Source of the DNA: JBDNFP01 sp041689775
Lineage (GTDB): Bacteria; Bacteroidota; Bacteroidia; Cytophagales; Spirosomataceae
Assembly (NCBI GenBank): GCA_041689775.1
Contig: JBDNFP010000193.1
Coordinates: forward strand, 7,177-71,176
DNA length: 64,000 nucleotides
Reading direction: 5' to 3'
Shown: positions 26,577-34,480 of the stretch, in pieces
How positions within the stretch are numbered: the first letter of the stretch is position 1
How the letters are laid out: every line of letters begins with the position of its first letter
Notes under the pieces: model-generated
What the model was told of the DNA's origin: nothing
The model's input: only the letters and a program-made list of their open reading frames with translations
Database searches by the model: none
Position numbers and translations under genes: made by a program

Positions 26577-26951
26577 TTACTTTCCGTCGGTCAGTGACTG
26601 ATTCACCTCCCCAAAAATCCGATATTGGTCCTTATTGGGCGACGGGATAGTACGGTCGGGGAATGAGATAGGCACGGTAGTCACCGCCGACTGCAAGGTA
26701 GCCTGCCCACCCATGCTAAACTGTGGGAGATTACCCTTGGAGGCATTTTCAAGCGAGTACTCCTTGGACTTTTCAAGCAGCGCCATTTGTTTAATCAAGG
26801 GGTAATTGTCCCTGGCCAAGTCGTAGCAGGCTTCAATCGTAAGGGCATCTGCCGTTTGACCCATCGAATCGGTATAGACTAGTAGGCTCACCAACAGCAA
26901 CCAATAGTACCTTCGCCGCAAGGGTACGGGGGGAAGTTTAACGTTGTTCAT
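26577..26951 (-). pseudogene. TolC-family outer membrane channel, N-terminal part before frameshift
   Basis: 124 residues: signal peptide (YYWLLLVSLLVYTDSMGQ), then LTIEACYDLARDNYPLIKQ, the standard first helix of outer membrane efflux proteins, and a first beta-hairpin region (FSMGGQATLQSAVTTVP). It stops at TAA right after SLTDGK because of the frameshift described for the following part. First gene of the export operon; 18 bases upstream of its start lies an operator-like palindrome shared with the divergent-spaced TetR gene. Without correction no channel would be made and the exporter would lack its outer membrane exit. Confidence 0.8.
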
Positions 26952-26969
26952 CTATTTTAAATAATTGTA

Positions 26970-26985
26970 TTAAACAATTGATTAA
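26970..26985. promoter_or_regulatory. Candidate TetR operator in front of export operon
   Basis: On the minus strand TTAATCAATTGTTTAA, differing by one base from the TTAATCANNTGATTAA pattern found twice in front of the TetR gene. It lies 18 bases upstream of the tolC start codon. Confidence 0.6.
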
Positions 26986-27004
26986 CTAATAAGTCAAAAA
27001 AATA

Positions 27005-27637
27005 TCAGCCCGTGGCCAACATGCTTTTTACCCACTGCGGTATCAGCTTTTTACGCTGCTGCATGAGAGCATTGAAGTTTTCCTCTTGCATATCGCCTAC
27101 GGCCGTCAGCATAGGTTTGGCGATGAAAGGAAAAACCGTCATTCCCAGTATATTCATAATAAAGTGCAGCGGGTGAACCTGCGCAATCCGCTTTTCCTGC
27201 ATCGCTTCCTGCATCTGCTGAAAAAAGTATGAGCCCATCAAAAACTCTTTCATTTTCATCTTGGAGACCACCTCTTCCGGGTTATTCCGCAATTCACTCA
27301 AAATGAATATAGGTATGTTGGGGTGTTCGGTCAGTAAATCAATATAGTTGCTCACAAGATGCTCCACCTTGGTTTCAAGGGTCGTATCTTTTTGATTGAA
27401 AACATCCGTCATAGACTTCAAAAAGCCCTGCACGGTTTCCATCATGATCAGGCCAAACAGCTTCTCCTTACTACGGAAGTAATAGTTCAGTAGGGCCAGG
27501 TTTATCCCGGCCTCTTCGGCTATATCCCGAGTACGGGTTCCGGCAAACCCCTTTTTATGAAAAATAGTCCGCGCCGCGTTTTTAATTTTCTCCTCCGTAG
27601 ATGGATCTGTTTCTACCTTCCCAGTCTTTTCTTTCAT
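27005..27637 (-). CDS. TetR-family repressor of the export operon
   Basis: 210 residues. The N-terminal DNA-binding domain reads EEKIKNAARTIFHKKGFAGTRTRDIAEEAG then INLALLNYYFRSKEKLF (about residues 15-62). The C-terminal ligand domain is helical, as in CecR/YbiH-type regulators that control YbhGFSR exporters. The gene sits 19 bases upstream of the operator of the tolC operon and has two further copies of the same palindrome in its own promoter, one over the -33 element. Autorepression and repression of the exporter are therefore well supported as inference. Confidence 0.87.
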   Translation of the reverse strand: MKEKTGKVETDPSTEEKIKNAARTIFHKKGFAGTRTRDIAEEAGINLALLNYYFRSKEKLFGLIMMETVQGFLKSMTDVFNQKDTTLETKVEHLVSNYIDLLTEHPNIPIFILSELRNNPEEVVSKMKMKEFLMGSYFFQQMQEAMQEKRIAQVHPLHFIMNILGMTVFPFIAKPMLTAVGDMQEENFNALMQQRKKLIPQWVKSMLATG

Positions 27638-27658
27638 GACACTCGTTCGTTAACACTA

Positions 27659-27690
27659 CAAATGTAAGACAATCTATCTTTTTAATCAAA
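27659..27690 (-). promoter_or_regulatory. Bacteroidota-type promoter of the TetR gene
   Basis: Minus strand TTTG (27690-27687), 20 bases, then TACATTTG (27666-27659): an exact -33/-7 pair of the TTTG-N19/20-TAnnTTTG class, about 21 bases upstream of the start codon. The -33 box lies inside the first operator palindrome. Confidence 0.65.
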
Positions 27691-27722
27691 TGATTAACAT
27701 CATTTTTTAATCATTTGATTAA
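27682..27722. promoter_or_regulatory. Two TetR operators
   Basis: TTAATCAAATGATTAA (27682-27697) and TTAATCATTTGATTAA (27707-27722), each with perfect 7+7 arms, nine bases apart. With the copy at 26970-26985 they define TTAATCANNTGATTAA as the likely binding site. Confidence 0.7.
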
Positions 27723-27762
27723 AAACAACTCACAACGATTAGCCGATACATTGGCTTATACT

Positions 27763-28608
27763 TTACCCCTTCACCAGCTCAAAAACTGTAATCTCCGGCC
27801 GCACATTAAACCTCACCTGAATCAAATGCCCCAGGGCACGGTTAATGTAGAGTGTACGGCCATCGGCCAGGTCCACCTGCCCAGCCACGTAGCGGCGGTT
27901 TTGCACGGGCAGCATCGGTGGAGGCAGAAAAGGCGGCTTACATTGGCCGCCATGCGTATGCCCCGACAAGATCCAGCCCCGGTACCCATTCCAAAGAGGG
28001 AGGTCAGCTACGTCGGGATTGTGGCAGAGTACAAGCTGGGGGGCGCTGGCATCTACCTTATCCATCACCAACTCGGGTTTGAAGTTAGTTCCCCACAAGT
28101 CGTCGAGGCCAATGACATGGAGGCCGTGAAGATCCTGTTGCTGATTTCGCAATATCTGAATCCCTTTCTGGGTAAGTATGTCAATGACTCGCTTCGCTAC
28201 CTCCGGTTCCTGCCAGTCCTTACCGTAATCGTGATTACCCAAAACGCCCACTGTACCCAGCGTTCCTTTTACGACATGATCAAAAACCTCATCGAGTTGG
28301 TCAAACTGCTCAGTAGATTCATAGTTGACAAAATCACCGGTATAGACCACTAAATCTGGGTTCAGAAGCTGGGCTTTCTGGAAGGAATCGATTAGATAGT
28401 GTCGGTCAAACATATTGCCTACGTGCACATCACTAATCTGCATGAGTGTCTTACCTACTAGCTGATCCGACAAGTTTTTGATGGGCATCCTGACCCGGAC
28501 AAATTCGAGCCAGAAAGGTTCTACTTGCCAAGTGTAGAGGCCGGTCAATACGCCTATTCCGCCCAAAAAAGCGGTACTTTTGAGGAAATTTCTTCGGGAA
28601 ATGGACAT
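27763..28608 (-). CDS. Exported metallophosphoesterase (YkuE-like)
   Basis: 281 residues. The N-terminus SISRRNFLKSTAFLGGIGVL is a Tat-type signal or anchor (SRRNFLK). The calcineurin-like metal site is complete: QISDVHVGN, YTGDFVNYE, GVLGNHDYG, LCHNPD and LSGHTHGGQ. The layout matches YkuE-type phosphodiesterases/UDP-diacylglucosamine hydrolase relatives that act outside the cytoplasm. tatA is encoded at 56.6 kb. It stops 41 bases short of the TetR operators and reads toward them. Confidence 0.85.
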   Translation of the reverse strand: MSISRRNFLKSTAFLGGIGVLTGLYTWQVEPFWLEFVRVRMPIKNLSDQLVGKTLMQISDVHVGNMFDRHYLIDSFQKAQLLNPDLVVYTGDFVNYESTEQFDQLDEVFDHVVKGTLGTVGVLGNHDYGKDWQEPEVAKRVIDILTQKGIQILRNQQQDLHGLHVIGLDDLWGTNFKPELVMDKVDASAPQLVLCHNPDVADLPLWNGYRGWILSGHTHGGQCKPPFLPPPMLPVQNRRYVAGQVDLADGRTLYINRALGHLIQVRFNVRPEITVFELVKG

Positions 28609-28686
28609 ATGGAAAGGTATCTATTTTACATCAAACCAGGTTGCAAGATAGTCATCCGAATTTAAAATTTGCCCCTCGTAAACAGT

Positions 28687-29247
28687 TTAGCTATCAATTC
28701 GGAAAAGCAACTCCAACCCTTCGGGCCACGCTCCATGTCCGGATAGGGAGTTGATGTGGCCTTGCTCGCCTACATCGACTAGCTCACTACCCCAGTCATA
28801 AGCAAACTGGGTGGCTCGTTCAAATGAGCAATAGGGGTCGTTGGTACTGGCAACGACCGTACTTGGAAAAGCAAAAGGCACTTTCGAAATAGGACTAAAA
28901 CCTTCCACGAAGTTGAGGCGACTACATTCTTCGGCGTCAGCCGGAGCTACCAGAAATGCTCCCTTTACCATGGGAGAAGTATACCGCGCCGCCCAGTGAG
29001 CTACCATAATACAGCCCAAACTATGCGCCACTACTACCACCTCCGTATCTAGTTTACTAATTCGATCCTGTAACTTTTCCACCCACTCTGTACAATCAGG
29101 CAGATCCCAGTTAAGTTGCTCTACCCGTTTAAACCGATGAGGGTAATTCTTTTCCCACAACGTTTGCCAGTGCTCAGCTCCTGAGCTACCCAGGCCGGGA
29201 GTAGTAAGGTATTGGTTTGTTAAATAGTTGGAGGTAGAATCGGTCAT
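28687..29247 (-). CDS. RBBP9/YdeN-type serine hydrolase
   Basis: 186 residues, the normal size of this compact alpha/beta hydrolase family. The nucleophile elbow is VVVAHSLGCIMVAHW (Ser near residue 76), an Asp is likely in STNDPYCSF and the His in GEQGHINSLSGHGAWPEG. TPGLGSSGAEHWQTLWEK is the family's opening loop. It should hydrolyse small esters or amides in the cytoplasm; natural substrate unknown. It lies 12 bases downstream of the following outer-membrane-like gene, so the two probably share a transcript. Confidence 0.85.
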   Translation of the reverse strand: MTDSTSNYLTNQYLTTPGLGSSGAEHWQTLWEKNYPHRFKRVEQLNWDLPDCTEWVEKLQDRISKLDTEVVVVAHSLGCIMVAHWAARYTSPMVKGAFLVAPADAEECSRLNFVEGFSPISKVPFAFPSTVVASTNDPYCSFERATQFAYDWGSELVDVGEQGHINSLSGHGAWPEGLELLFRIDS

Positions 29248-29259
29248 TGCAAAACGTTA

Positions 29260-29997
29260 TTAAATGTTAGCGCCACGTAATACAAACAGTCTACTCTTTG
29301 GGAAAGAAGGTAGGGGTTTACGTTTAAACACGAAATTAAATCCATCCCGAAAAGCGGCCGGGTAGACAATAATGCGTATCCGGTAAAACAAGCCCTGCAA
29401 ATCGTTGATCTCTGCGGACGATTTCAAGTTAAGACGATATCCACTTTGCAGGCCAAATCCAACCCAACGGGTGGCTTTCCATTCGGCATAGCCACCGATG
29501 TGCACCGGAACAATAGTGAATTTTACTGGTTCCAAGGAAGAAAGCGGCACATCCATTAGTGTGTAGGGTTGAGTTTTAGCTCTACCCAAGCCTACTTCCA
29601 CTGGTACCCCCATTTTCCACCTTTTTGAGTTGTGAATAATGTGCCAGTAGCCCACATTGACAAAACTAACCTCCGACCGTGAGTAAGTAGCCAGTTCAAG
29701 TGTCCGGGAATTTAACTTCCCAATATGACTCAATTGCCGGGAGCCCAGTGTACCAAGCCAGTAGTACCCTACCGCTACTTCGCGCTGAAACCGCCCCCAG
29801 GTATAGCCAATGCTACCTCCCCGAACCGTTAGCAGCTGCCCTTGGACCAACGAATAGCGGGTATCGATGTGTAGTTTCCAACGCAATAGTTTTGACATAG
29901 CCGTAGCCGTCGAATCATCGCTCGCCATTGCTACACGGGAAGAAACGATCAAAAAAAGTATAATCAAGAAAGGAGAGGTAGAGAAGCCGACTCTCAT
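29260..29997 (-). CDS. Exported beta-rich protein, possible outer membrane protein
   Basis: 245 residues with a clear signal peptide (PFLIILFLIVSSRVAMA). The mature part has alternating polar and hydrophobic strands, such as GGSIGYTWGRFQREVAVGYYW, WKMGVPVEVGLGRA and WVGFGLQSGYRLNL, ending in a basic segment. This is the pattern of a small outer membrane beta-barrel. No family is recognised. It is first in a two-gene unit with the RBBP9-like hydrolase. Confidence 0.55.
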   Translation of the reverse strand: MRVGFSTSPFLIILFLIVSSRVAMASDDSTATAMSKLLRWKLHIDTRYSLVQGQLLTVRGGSIGYTWGRFQREVAVGYYWLGTLGSRQLSHIGKLNSRTLELATYSRSEVSFVNVGYWHIIHNSKRWKMGVPVEVGLGRAKTQPYTLMDVPLSSLEPVKFTIVPVHIGGYAEWKATRWVGFGLQSGYRLNLKSSAEINDLQGLFYRIRIIVYPAAFRDGFNFVFKRKPLPSFPKSRLFVLRGANI

Positions 29998-30369
29998 AGT
30001 CTAACGATTGGTTCAAAATGGATTCCGAACCGTAACTTACCTACGGTTCATTCTGATATAATGCGGCGAATATCCACATTATTAGTCACAGTATATTTAA
30101 AAACACCATACCAATAGTACAATCGTTGCTCATACAATTTGGTCCTTTTGCGGACTATTACAAATGAAGTATCCAGGTATAGTACAAAAAAAACAGTAAA
30201 CTTGTTATGTATTTTTGATCAATTGGCTGCACCATTGGGCTTGATTTATTCAACAACTACCCTTCCCCAGCCGTTTAAGAAATAACCAATTTTTTCACCA
30301 TAGTCCTACCATTTATTAACGAGCTTGCGGTGAGCAACACGAAGGGTGTGAATCCATACGAGAACAGCT
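29998..30369. other. Divergent intergenic region
   Basis: 372 AT-rich bases between divergent genes, holding both promoters. TATTTTTG at 30210-30217 matches a -7 element on the plus strand but lacks a -33 partner. No small gene or hairpin stands out. Confidence 0.4.
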
Positions 30370-32385
30370 ATGTGTACCAAAACAAGACTTTCCCTACTCC
30401 TTTCTTTTCTTATTCCCTCTACCATTTGGGGGGGAATCATGGTTGAATTCCCCGGTAAACACACCGTTTTTCAGCGAAATCAGGCGAATGAGGGTCAAAT
30501 TCCGGTGGGTGGAATCTGTACTTTCCCTTACCAGAAAATAGAGGCACGGCTGGTATCCATACCTCAAAACGAAGGTAATTCCGGCCCCTGGACTTCCCTA
30601 AACGTACCTGCCAGGAAAGGTGTTTTCTATGGGGTACTGACCGCCAAAGGGGGTTGGTACCAGCTGCAACTCCGGGGTATCAAGGAGGGCGAAGAAGCTG
30701 ATACAACCTCCGTTTTTCCGATAGGGGTTGGAGAAGTATTTTTGGTAGCCGGGCATTCTAACGCGATGGGACTACCCGATTTGGGAGCAAAAGGAGGATC
30801 AAATCAGGTTGTCTCGTTTAACGCGCTTAATAAGATACTCAACGTCGAAAATATTACCGTGGCACCAAACGCACCCATGCCTTCCCCTACTTTCTCTCCG
30901 TTTGATGCCAAAAATTTCGCCTTTCCTTCCGGAGAATCTGCCTGGTACTGGAGCGAGCTTGGTCAACTAATTTCGGATCGATTAAAAGTACCCGTCCTAT
31001 TTATGAATGCCGGATGGGCGGCGGCTAATTCAGTTAACTGGCGGGAGGCTGCTCAGGGTAGTAATACACTCAATATCTACGTAGGAAAAAACTGGCCGAA
31101 CCGCCAGCCCTACTCCAATCTGATTAATACGCTACGGTATTATCATTCCTGGCTCGGTATAAGAGGTGTACTTTGGTTTCACGGAGAAAATGACGCCGGA
31201 CACCTGAAAATAGCTCAGCAGGATTACTACGCTAATATTCGGTACGTCATCGAAAAATCTATGGCTGATTTTGGGCACCCATTGACCTGGATCATCGGAC
31301 AATGTACCTATAACAATAGTAACCCAGAACCGTACCTTCCAGTTTTGAACGCCCAGGCACAACTGATCACTACTCCCGGACTGATGGCCTGGGGAGGGCC
31401 CTACACCGATACCATACAAGTACCACGTCCGTCCCACGGTCATTTTGAAAATATTCCGGGGGGTATTCCGGGGCTTTCCCAGATGGCCCAAGCCTGGAAC
31501 CGATCACTTCCGGATGCCTTCTTTGCCCAACGCCCCGCCCACACATCCGGCTCTTCCATTATGAGTGGTGTAGTACCGCGGGAAGCTTCGCCCGGCCACC
31601 AATTCCTGCTTCCCTATCGAGTCATAGGCTCTCTGCCCGCTACCAGCAAAATGGAGGCTCACTTACTGGATCAGCAGGGACAATTTATAGCGATCGTCGG
31701 GAACGGTTCCCAAAACCCACTGCGCGTTAGCTTACCTCCTACGCTCGTCGAAGGAAATTATTCGGTCCGGGTGATAGCCCAAGATCCGGTTTTGGTGGGT
31801 AGTGTATCTTCATCTTTCGTGGTAAGAAAAGGCCTTTCGGCACCACAGCCTATCCGCTCGCTGGAAATGCAGGTACTGGAAAATCAAACCTTGCTCCATA
31901 CCTTGCTGGCGGCTGACCCGGAAAATCTGCGTATTACCTTGGAGCGAAGTGACGATTTAATAGAGTTACAGGCCGTTGAAACCGTACAAATAGCCAGTAG
32001 TAGTCAGTCAGGCCTGTTTACACTGACTGATACACAGCCGTCCGACCAAAGTACTTATTACCGAATCAGACTAGATCAACGATCCGGAGGAACTCAGTAT
32101 TCCCAATGGATTGCTACTTTCAGAGGGAATGCACCGCTGGTATTTTCTACCTTCCCCAATCCTGTATCGGTTGGTCAGCCAATCTATATCCGAACTGACC
32201 CAGCCCAACTGCTAAATTTTCAGCTGTTCAATGCCACTGGACAACCCATTCAAGCAAGCTTATCGGAGAGTGATATTATTGGTCTTTCGGCGATTTATCC
32301 CTTCCAACCACTGGAACCCGGCGTGTACCTATTACAGATCACAACTCCCTCGGGTGGCAGTAGCCAACGAATCATGGTGCGGTAG
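30370..32385 (+). CDS. SASA-family esterase with T9SS sorting domain
   Basis: 671 residues, exported. The core is a sialate O-acetylesterase-like (SASA, SGNH-type) domain: EVFLVAGHSNAMGLPDLGAK near 125 carries the nucleophile block (with His where GQSN is usual), and GVLWFHGENDAG near 265 is the block with the conserved Gly and Asn. PSHGHFEN near 355 holds a His candidate. A beta-rich region follows, and the end (FSTFPNPVSVGQPIYI to YLLQITTPSGGSSQRIMVR) is a type A T9SS C-terminal domain. It probably deacetylates a glycan at the cell surface. The usual GQSN being GHSN is an oddity. Confidence 0.8.
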   Translation: MCTKTRLSLLLSFLIPSTIWGGIMVEFPGKHTVFQRNQANEGQIPVGGICTFPYQKIEARLVSIPQNEGNSGPWTSLNVPARKGVFYGVLTAKGGWYQLQLRGIKEGEEADTTSVFPIGVGEVFLVAGHSNAMGLPDLGAKGGSNQVVSFNALNKILNVENITVAPNAPMPSPTFSPFDAKNFAFPSGESAWYWSELGQLISDRLKVPVLFMNAGWAAANSVNWREAAQGSNTLNIYVGKNWPNRQPYSNLINTLRYYHSWLGIRGVLWFHGENDAGHLKIAQQDYYANIRYVIEKSMADFGHPLTWIIGQCTYNNSNPEPYLPVLNAQAQLITTPGLMAWGGPYTDTIQVPRPSHGHFENIPGGIPGLSQMAQAWNRSLPDAFFAQRPAHTSGSSIMSGVVPREASPGHQFLLPYRVIGSLPATSKMEAHLLDQQGQFIAIVGNGSQNPLRVSLPPTLVEGNYSVRVIAQDPVLVGSVSSSFVVRKGLSAPQPIRSLEMQVLENQTLLHTLLAADPENLRITLERSDDLIELQAVETVQIASSSQSGLFTLTDTQPSDQSTYYRIRLDQRSGGTQYSQWIATFRGNAPLVFSTFPNPVSVGQPIYIRTDPAQLLNFQLFNATGQPIQASLSESDIIGLSAIYPFQPLEPGVYLLQITTPSGGSSQRIMVR

Positions 32386-32400
32386 CGGGGGGCATACCAC

Positions 32401-32428
32401 AAAAAAGAGCCGACAATCGCCGACTCTT
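32401..32428 (-). terminator. Terminator of the sigma/anti-sigma operon
   Basis: Minus-strand RNA AAGAGUCGGC, loop GAUU, GUCGGCUCUU, then UUUU: a ten-pair stem with two G-U pairs. On the plus strand the same positions give C/A mismatches, so it works mainly for transcripts coming from the anti-sigma gene. It sits 16 bases behind the convergent esterase gene. Confidence 0.7.
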
Positions 32429-32574
32429 AGCATTATTTTAATATAATAGGACTTGTAAGTTTCAGGAATTAGGTCATTATGTATTAGGATTCATTCAGCT
32501 GTAAATCAGAGCTTTATGTTGTATGGATAATATAAGACCTGATGGCTAACAATCTAACACCTACTTACCTAAGA

Positions 32575-33399
32575 TTATACCTTTCCCAGCACGTACATTT
32601 CTTCCATGGTCGGGGTTGGACTTCCACCCTCTTTTTCCAGCGTAATGGCAAAAGCTACTGAATTCGGGTTAGTAGCCTTCATGCGAAGTACCTTACCGGC
32701 GAAGTCCTGATCAAGCATCCCCATATCAACGGGGGCACCCTCTACGATACTCCACAGCTGATACTGTTTACCGGTAGGAGCAGCCGGAAGGCTTTGTACA
32801 TCCAATAATACCTCATTGGTTTGCTGATTCCAAAGTGCAACCACCGAGCTTTCCGCTGATTTTTCGAGCCCCGGCATCCTGATCACCTTAAAGTTAGGGT
32901 CACGATACATGGAGGCCAAAGTTTCGGAATATTTCGCGGTTTCTTGGAGATTACTCATTTCAATAGCCAACTGTTCATTCTTTTGCCGAGTTTCGGATAG
33001 CTGCAAAGCTGCCCAACCACCAAAAATAGCAAGTAGTATGGAGGCAGCCACGGCTATTCTACTCCACAAAGGACGCACTACCGAGACAGTTTGACCAAAC
33101 GGAATCTGTGCTCCGCCCTGTGCAGTTTCATCCTCAACCTGTTCTTCCAAGTCCTGCGATTCGGCAACGGGTTCGTCAAAGTTCATTTGGGCAAAAATAT
33201 CCGCTTTTAGTCGGGCGGGGGGAGTCCGTTGGTGCTCCATGGCATAACTTTCCAAAGAGGCCTCGACACGGCTCAATTCCGCCTTTATTTCTGGATATAT
33301 TTTGGACAGGCGTTCCACTTCCTGTTTCTCTTGAGGAGAAACTACGCCCAGAACGTATTCATCTAATATGCCTGACTCTATGTAGGCTTGGGTATTCAT
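32575..33399 (-). CDS. RskA-type anti-sigma factor
   Basis: 274 residues: cytoplasmic N-terminal anti-sigma part (residues 1-75, ILDEYVLGVVSPQEKQEVERL), a linker rich in Glu, one transmembrane helix (IAVAASILLAIFGGWAAL, near 122) and an extracytoplasmic RskA-like domain ending in PTGKQYQLWSIVEGAPVDMG and FAITLEKEGGSPTPT. It would hold the ECF sigma factor encoded just upstream at the membrane until a signal arrives. Start and stop of the two genes overlap by four bases (ATGA), giving matched amounts. The N-terminal zinc HxxxCxxC motif of other anti-sigmas is absent. Confidence 0.85.
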   Translation of the reverse strand: MNTQAYIESGILDEYVLGVVSPQEKQEVERLSKIYPEIKAELSRVEASLESYAMEHQRTPPARLKADIFAQMNFDEPVAESQDLEEQVEDETAQGGAQIPFGQTVSVVRPLWSRIAVAASILLAIFGGWAALQLSETRQKNEQLAIEMSNLQETAKYSETLASMYRDPNFKVIRMPGLEKSAESSVVALWNQQTNEVLLDVQSLPAAPTGKQYQLWSIVEGAPVDMGMLDQDFAGKVLRMKATNPNSVAFAITLEKEGGSPTPTMEEMYVLGKV

Positions 33400-33941
33400 A
33401 TATTATAGTAAAGTTTAAGATCCTGCAACGCGGTCCGAATGCGTGATTTAACTGTCCCTAGAGGAATGTCAAGTTTTTTGGATACTTCTTCCTGCGTGTA
33501 GCCTTGGAAGTAAACCATATCAACGAGTACTTTCCTCTCAGGCCTTAGTGTGTCCACTAAGGCCTTCAGATCTAACGTAGAGGTGGAGGGTTGGTACGAA
33601 GCATTTATCTCAGTGCGGTCGAGATTCTCCGAGATATCATCCATTCCAGGCTTTCTGCCTTCCGATCTCACTGCATCAATCGCACTGTTTCGTGCGATGT
33701 TGAGCATCCAGGTAAACAGTCGGCCCTTGGCCGGGTCATAGGATTTTATACTCTTCCATATTTTCAGGAAAGCGTCTTGCATAACGTCTTCCGCTTTCTC
33801 ATCGTCTCGTAAGACCTTACAGATTACACTGAACAGAGCTCCGGAATAACGATCATACAGGTATTCAAACGCTGCACGATCATTCTGTTTCAGCGATTCT
33901 ACCAGGTCTTCTTCCGAATAGTTAGGTTTTTGGGTCGCCAA
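33396..33941 (-). CDS. ECF sigma-70 family sigma factor
   Basis: 181 residues. Region 2 reads FEYLYDRYSGALFSVICKVL and DDEKAEDVMQDAFLKIWKS (about 23-65). Region 4 reads LVDMVYFQGYTQEEVSKKLDI then PLGTVKSRIRTALQDLK (about 138-178), with the usual helix-turn-helix. No region 3, so it is an ECF (group 4) factor, of the SigK/RskA-paired type. The anti-sigma gene follows with an ATGA overlap. Targets are unknown. Confidence 0.88.
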   Translation of the reverse strand: MATQKPNYSEEDLVESLKQNDRAAFEYLYDRYSGALFSVICKVLRDDEKAEDVMQDAFLKIWKSIKSYDPAKGRLFTWMLNIARNSAIDAVRSEGRKPGMDDISENLDRTEINASYQPSTSTLDLKALVDTLRPERKVLVDMVYFQGYTQEEVSKKLDIPLGTVKSRIRTALQDLKLYYNI

Positions 33942-34123
33942 GGGGTATAAATGTTTTTTTCAAGAGGGGGGCAATCTAATCATTTTTTTGGGAGGATTTA
34001 TCCTTCCAAAAGCATTTTCTCCTGATCGGTTTATGCATGATTCAGAATAAATATACCTACACCAGATCAGTAAAGCGGCAAGCTATGCCCGTAGAACACT
34101 AACCTTGATTTCTGCTTCGTACA

Positions 34124-34204
34124 GATAATAATTTATGTAAATGATTATCAGGTATGGTTCTTTTCACGGAATTTTACAGAAAGCCAATTTCGGGACCTGA
34201 TAAT
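34124..34204. promoter_or_regulatory. Fur-box-like dyad plus outer inverted repeat
   Basis: GATAATAATTTA, TG, TAAATGATTATC (34124-34149) is a 26-base dyad with a single mismatch and resembles metal-regulator (Fur/Zur) boxes. Its right arm continues into ATTATCAGGT (34144-34153), whose exact inverse ACCTGATAAT stands at 34195-34204. It lies about 280-350 bases upstream of the secreted amidohydrolase gene, in a 539-base region with no credible gene. Confidence 0.5.
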
Positions 34205-34404
34205 ACTTTTCCTTTTTTCTTACCACCTGAGTGGGCATATCGTTTATTCGTTGGCTCTGAGTGGACTGCGCTTCACATTCTACCCTGTTTCTATGATTAC
34301 ATACGTAATACAAACATCTTTAGATTATACAATCTTACATAATTTTTCAAACCCTGGTAGTATTTATTGGCGCGGGCTACTACTTCCCATTGATACGGCT
34401 ATTG

Positions 34405-34412
34405 TAAATTTG
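34405..34412 (+). promoter_or_regulatory. Candidate -7 element of amidohydrolase gene
   Basis: TAAATTTG, an exact TAnnTTTG match, 68 bases upstream of the start codon. No well-spaced -33 TTTG accompanies it. Confidence 0.35.
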
Positions 34413-34480
34413 GACATGTAACTAGCTTTATCCAAAAAAGAGTTTACCTTGTATTCCGAATAATTACCTAAACTAATCCT

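Noticed and set aside
27715..28353. 212-codon plus-strand frame
   Set aside because: Opposite the metallophosphoesterase, whose five metal motifs are complete on the minus strand.
32386..32428. Terminator for the plus-strand esterase at the same hairpin
   Set aside because: Plus-strand RNA would have C/A mismatches; the stem and U-run are good only on the minus strand.
34154..34342. 62-codon plus-strand frame behind the Fur-like dyad
   Set aside because: Composition and sequence look random, no signal peptide or coupling; position behind the dyad is suggestive only.
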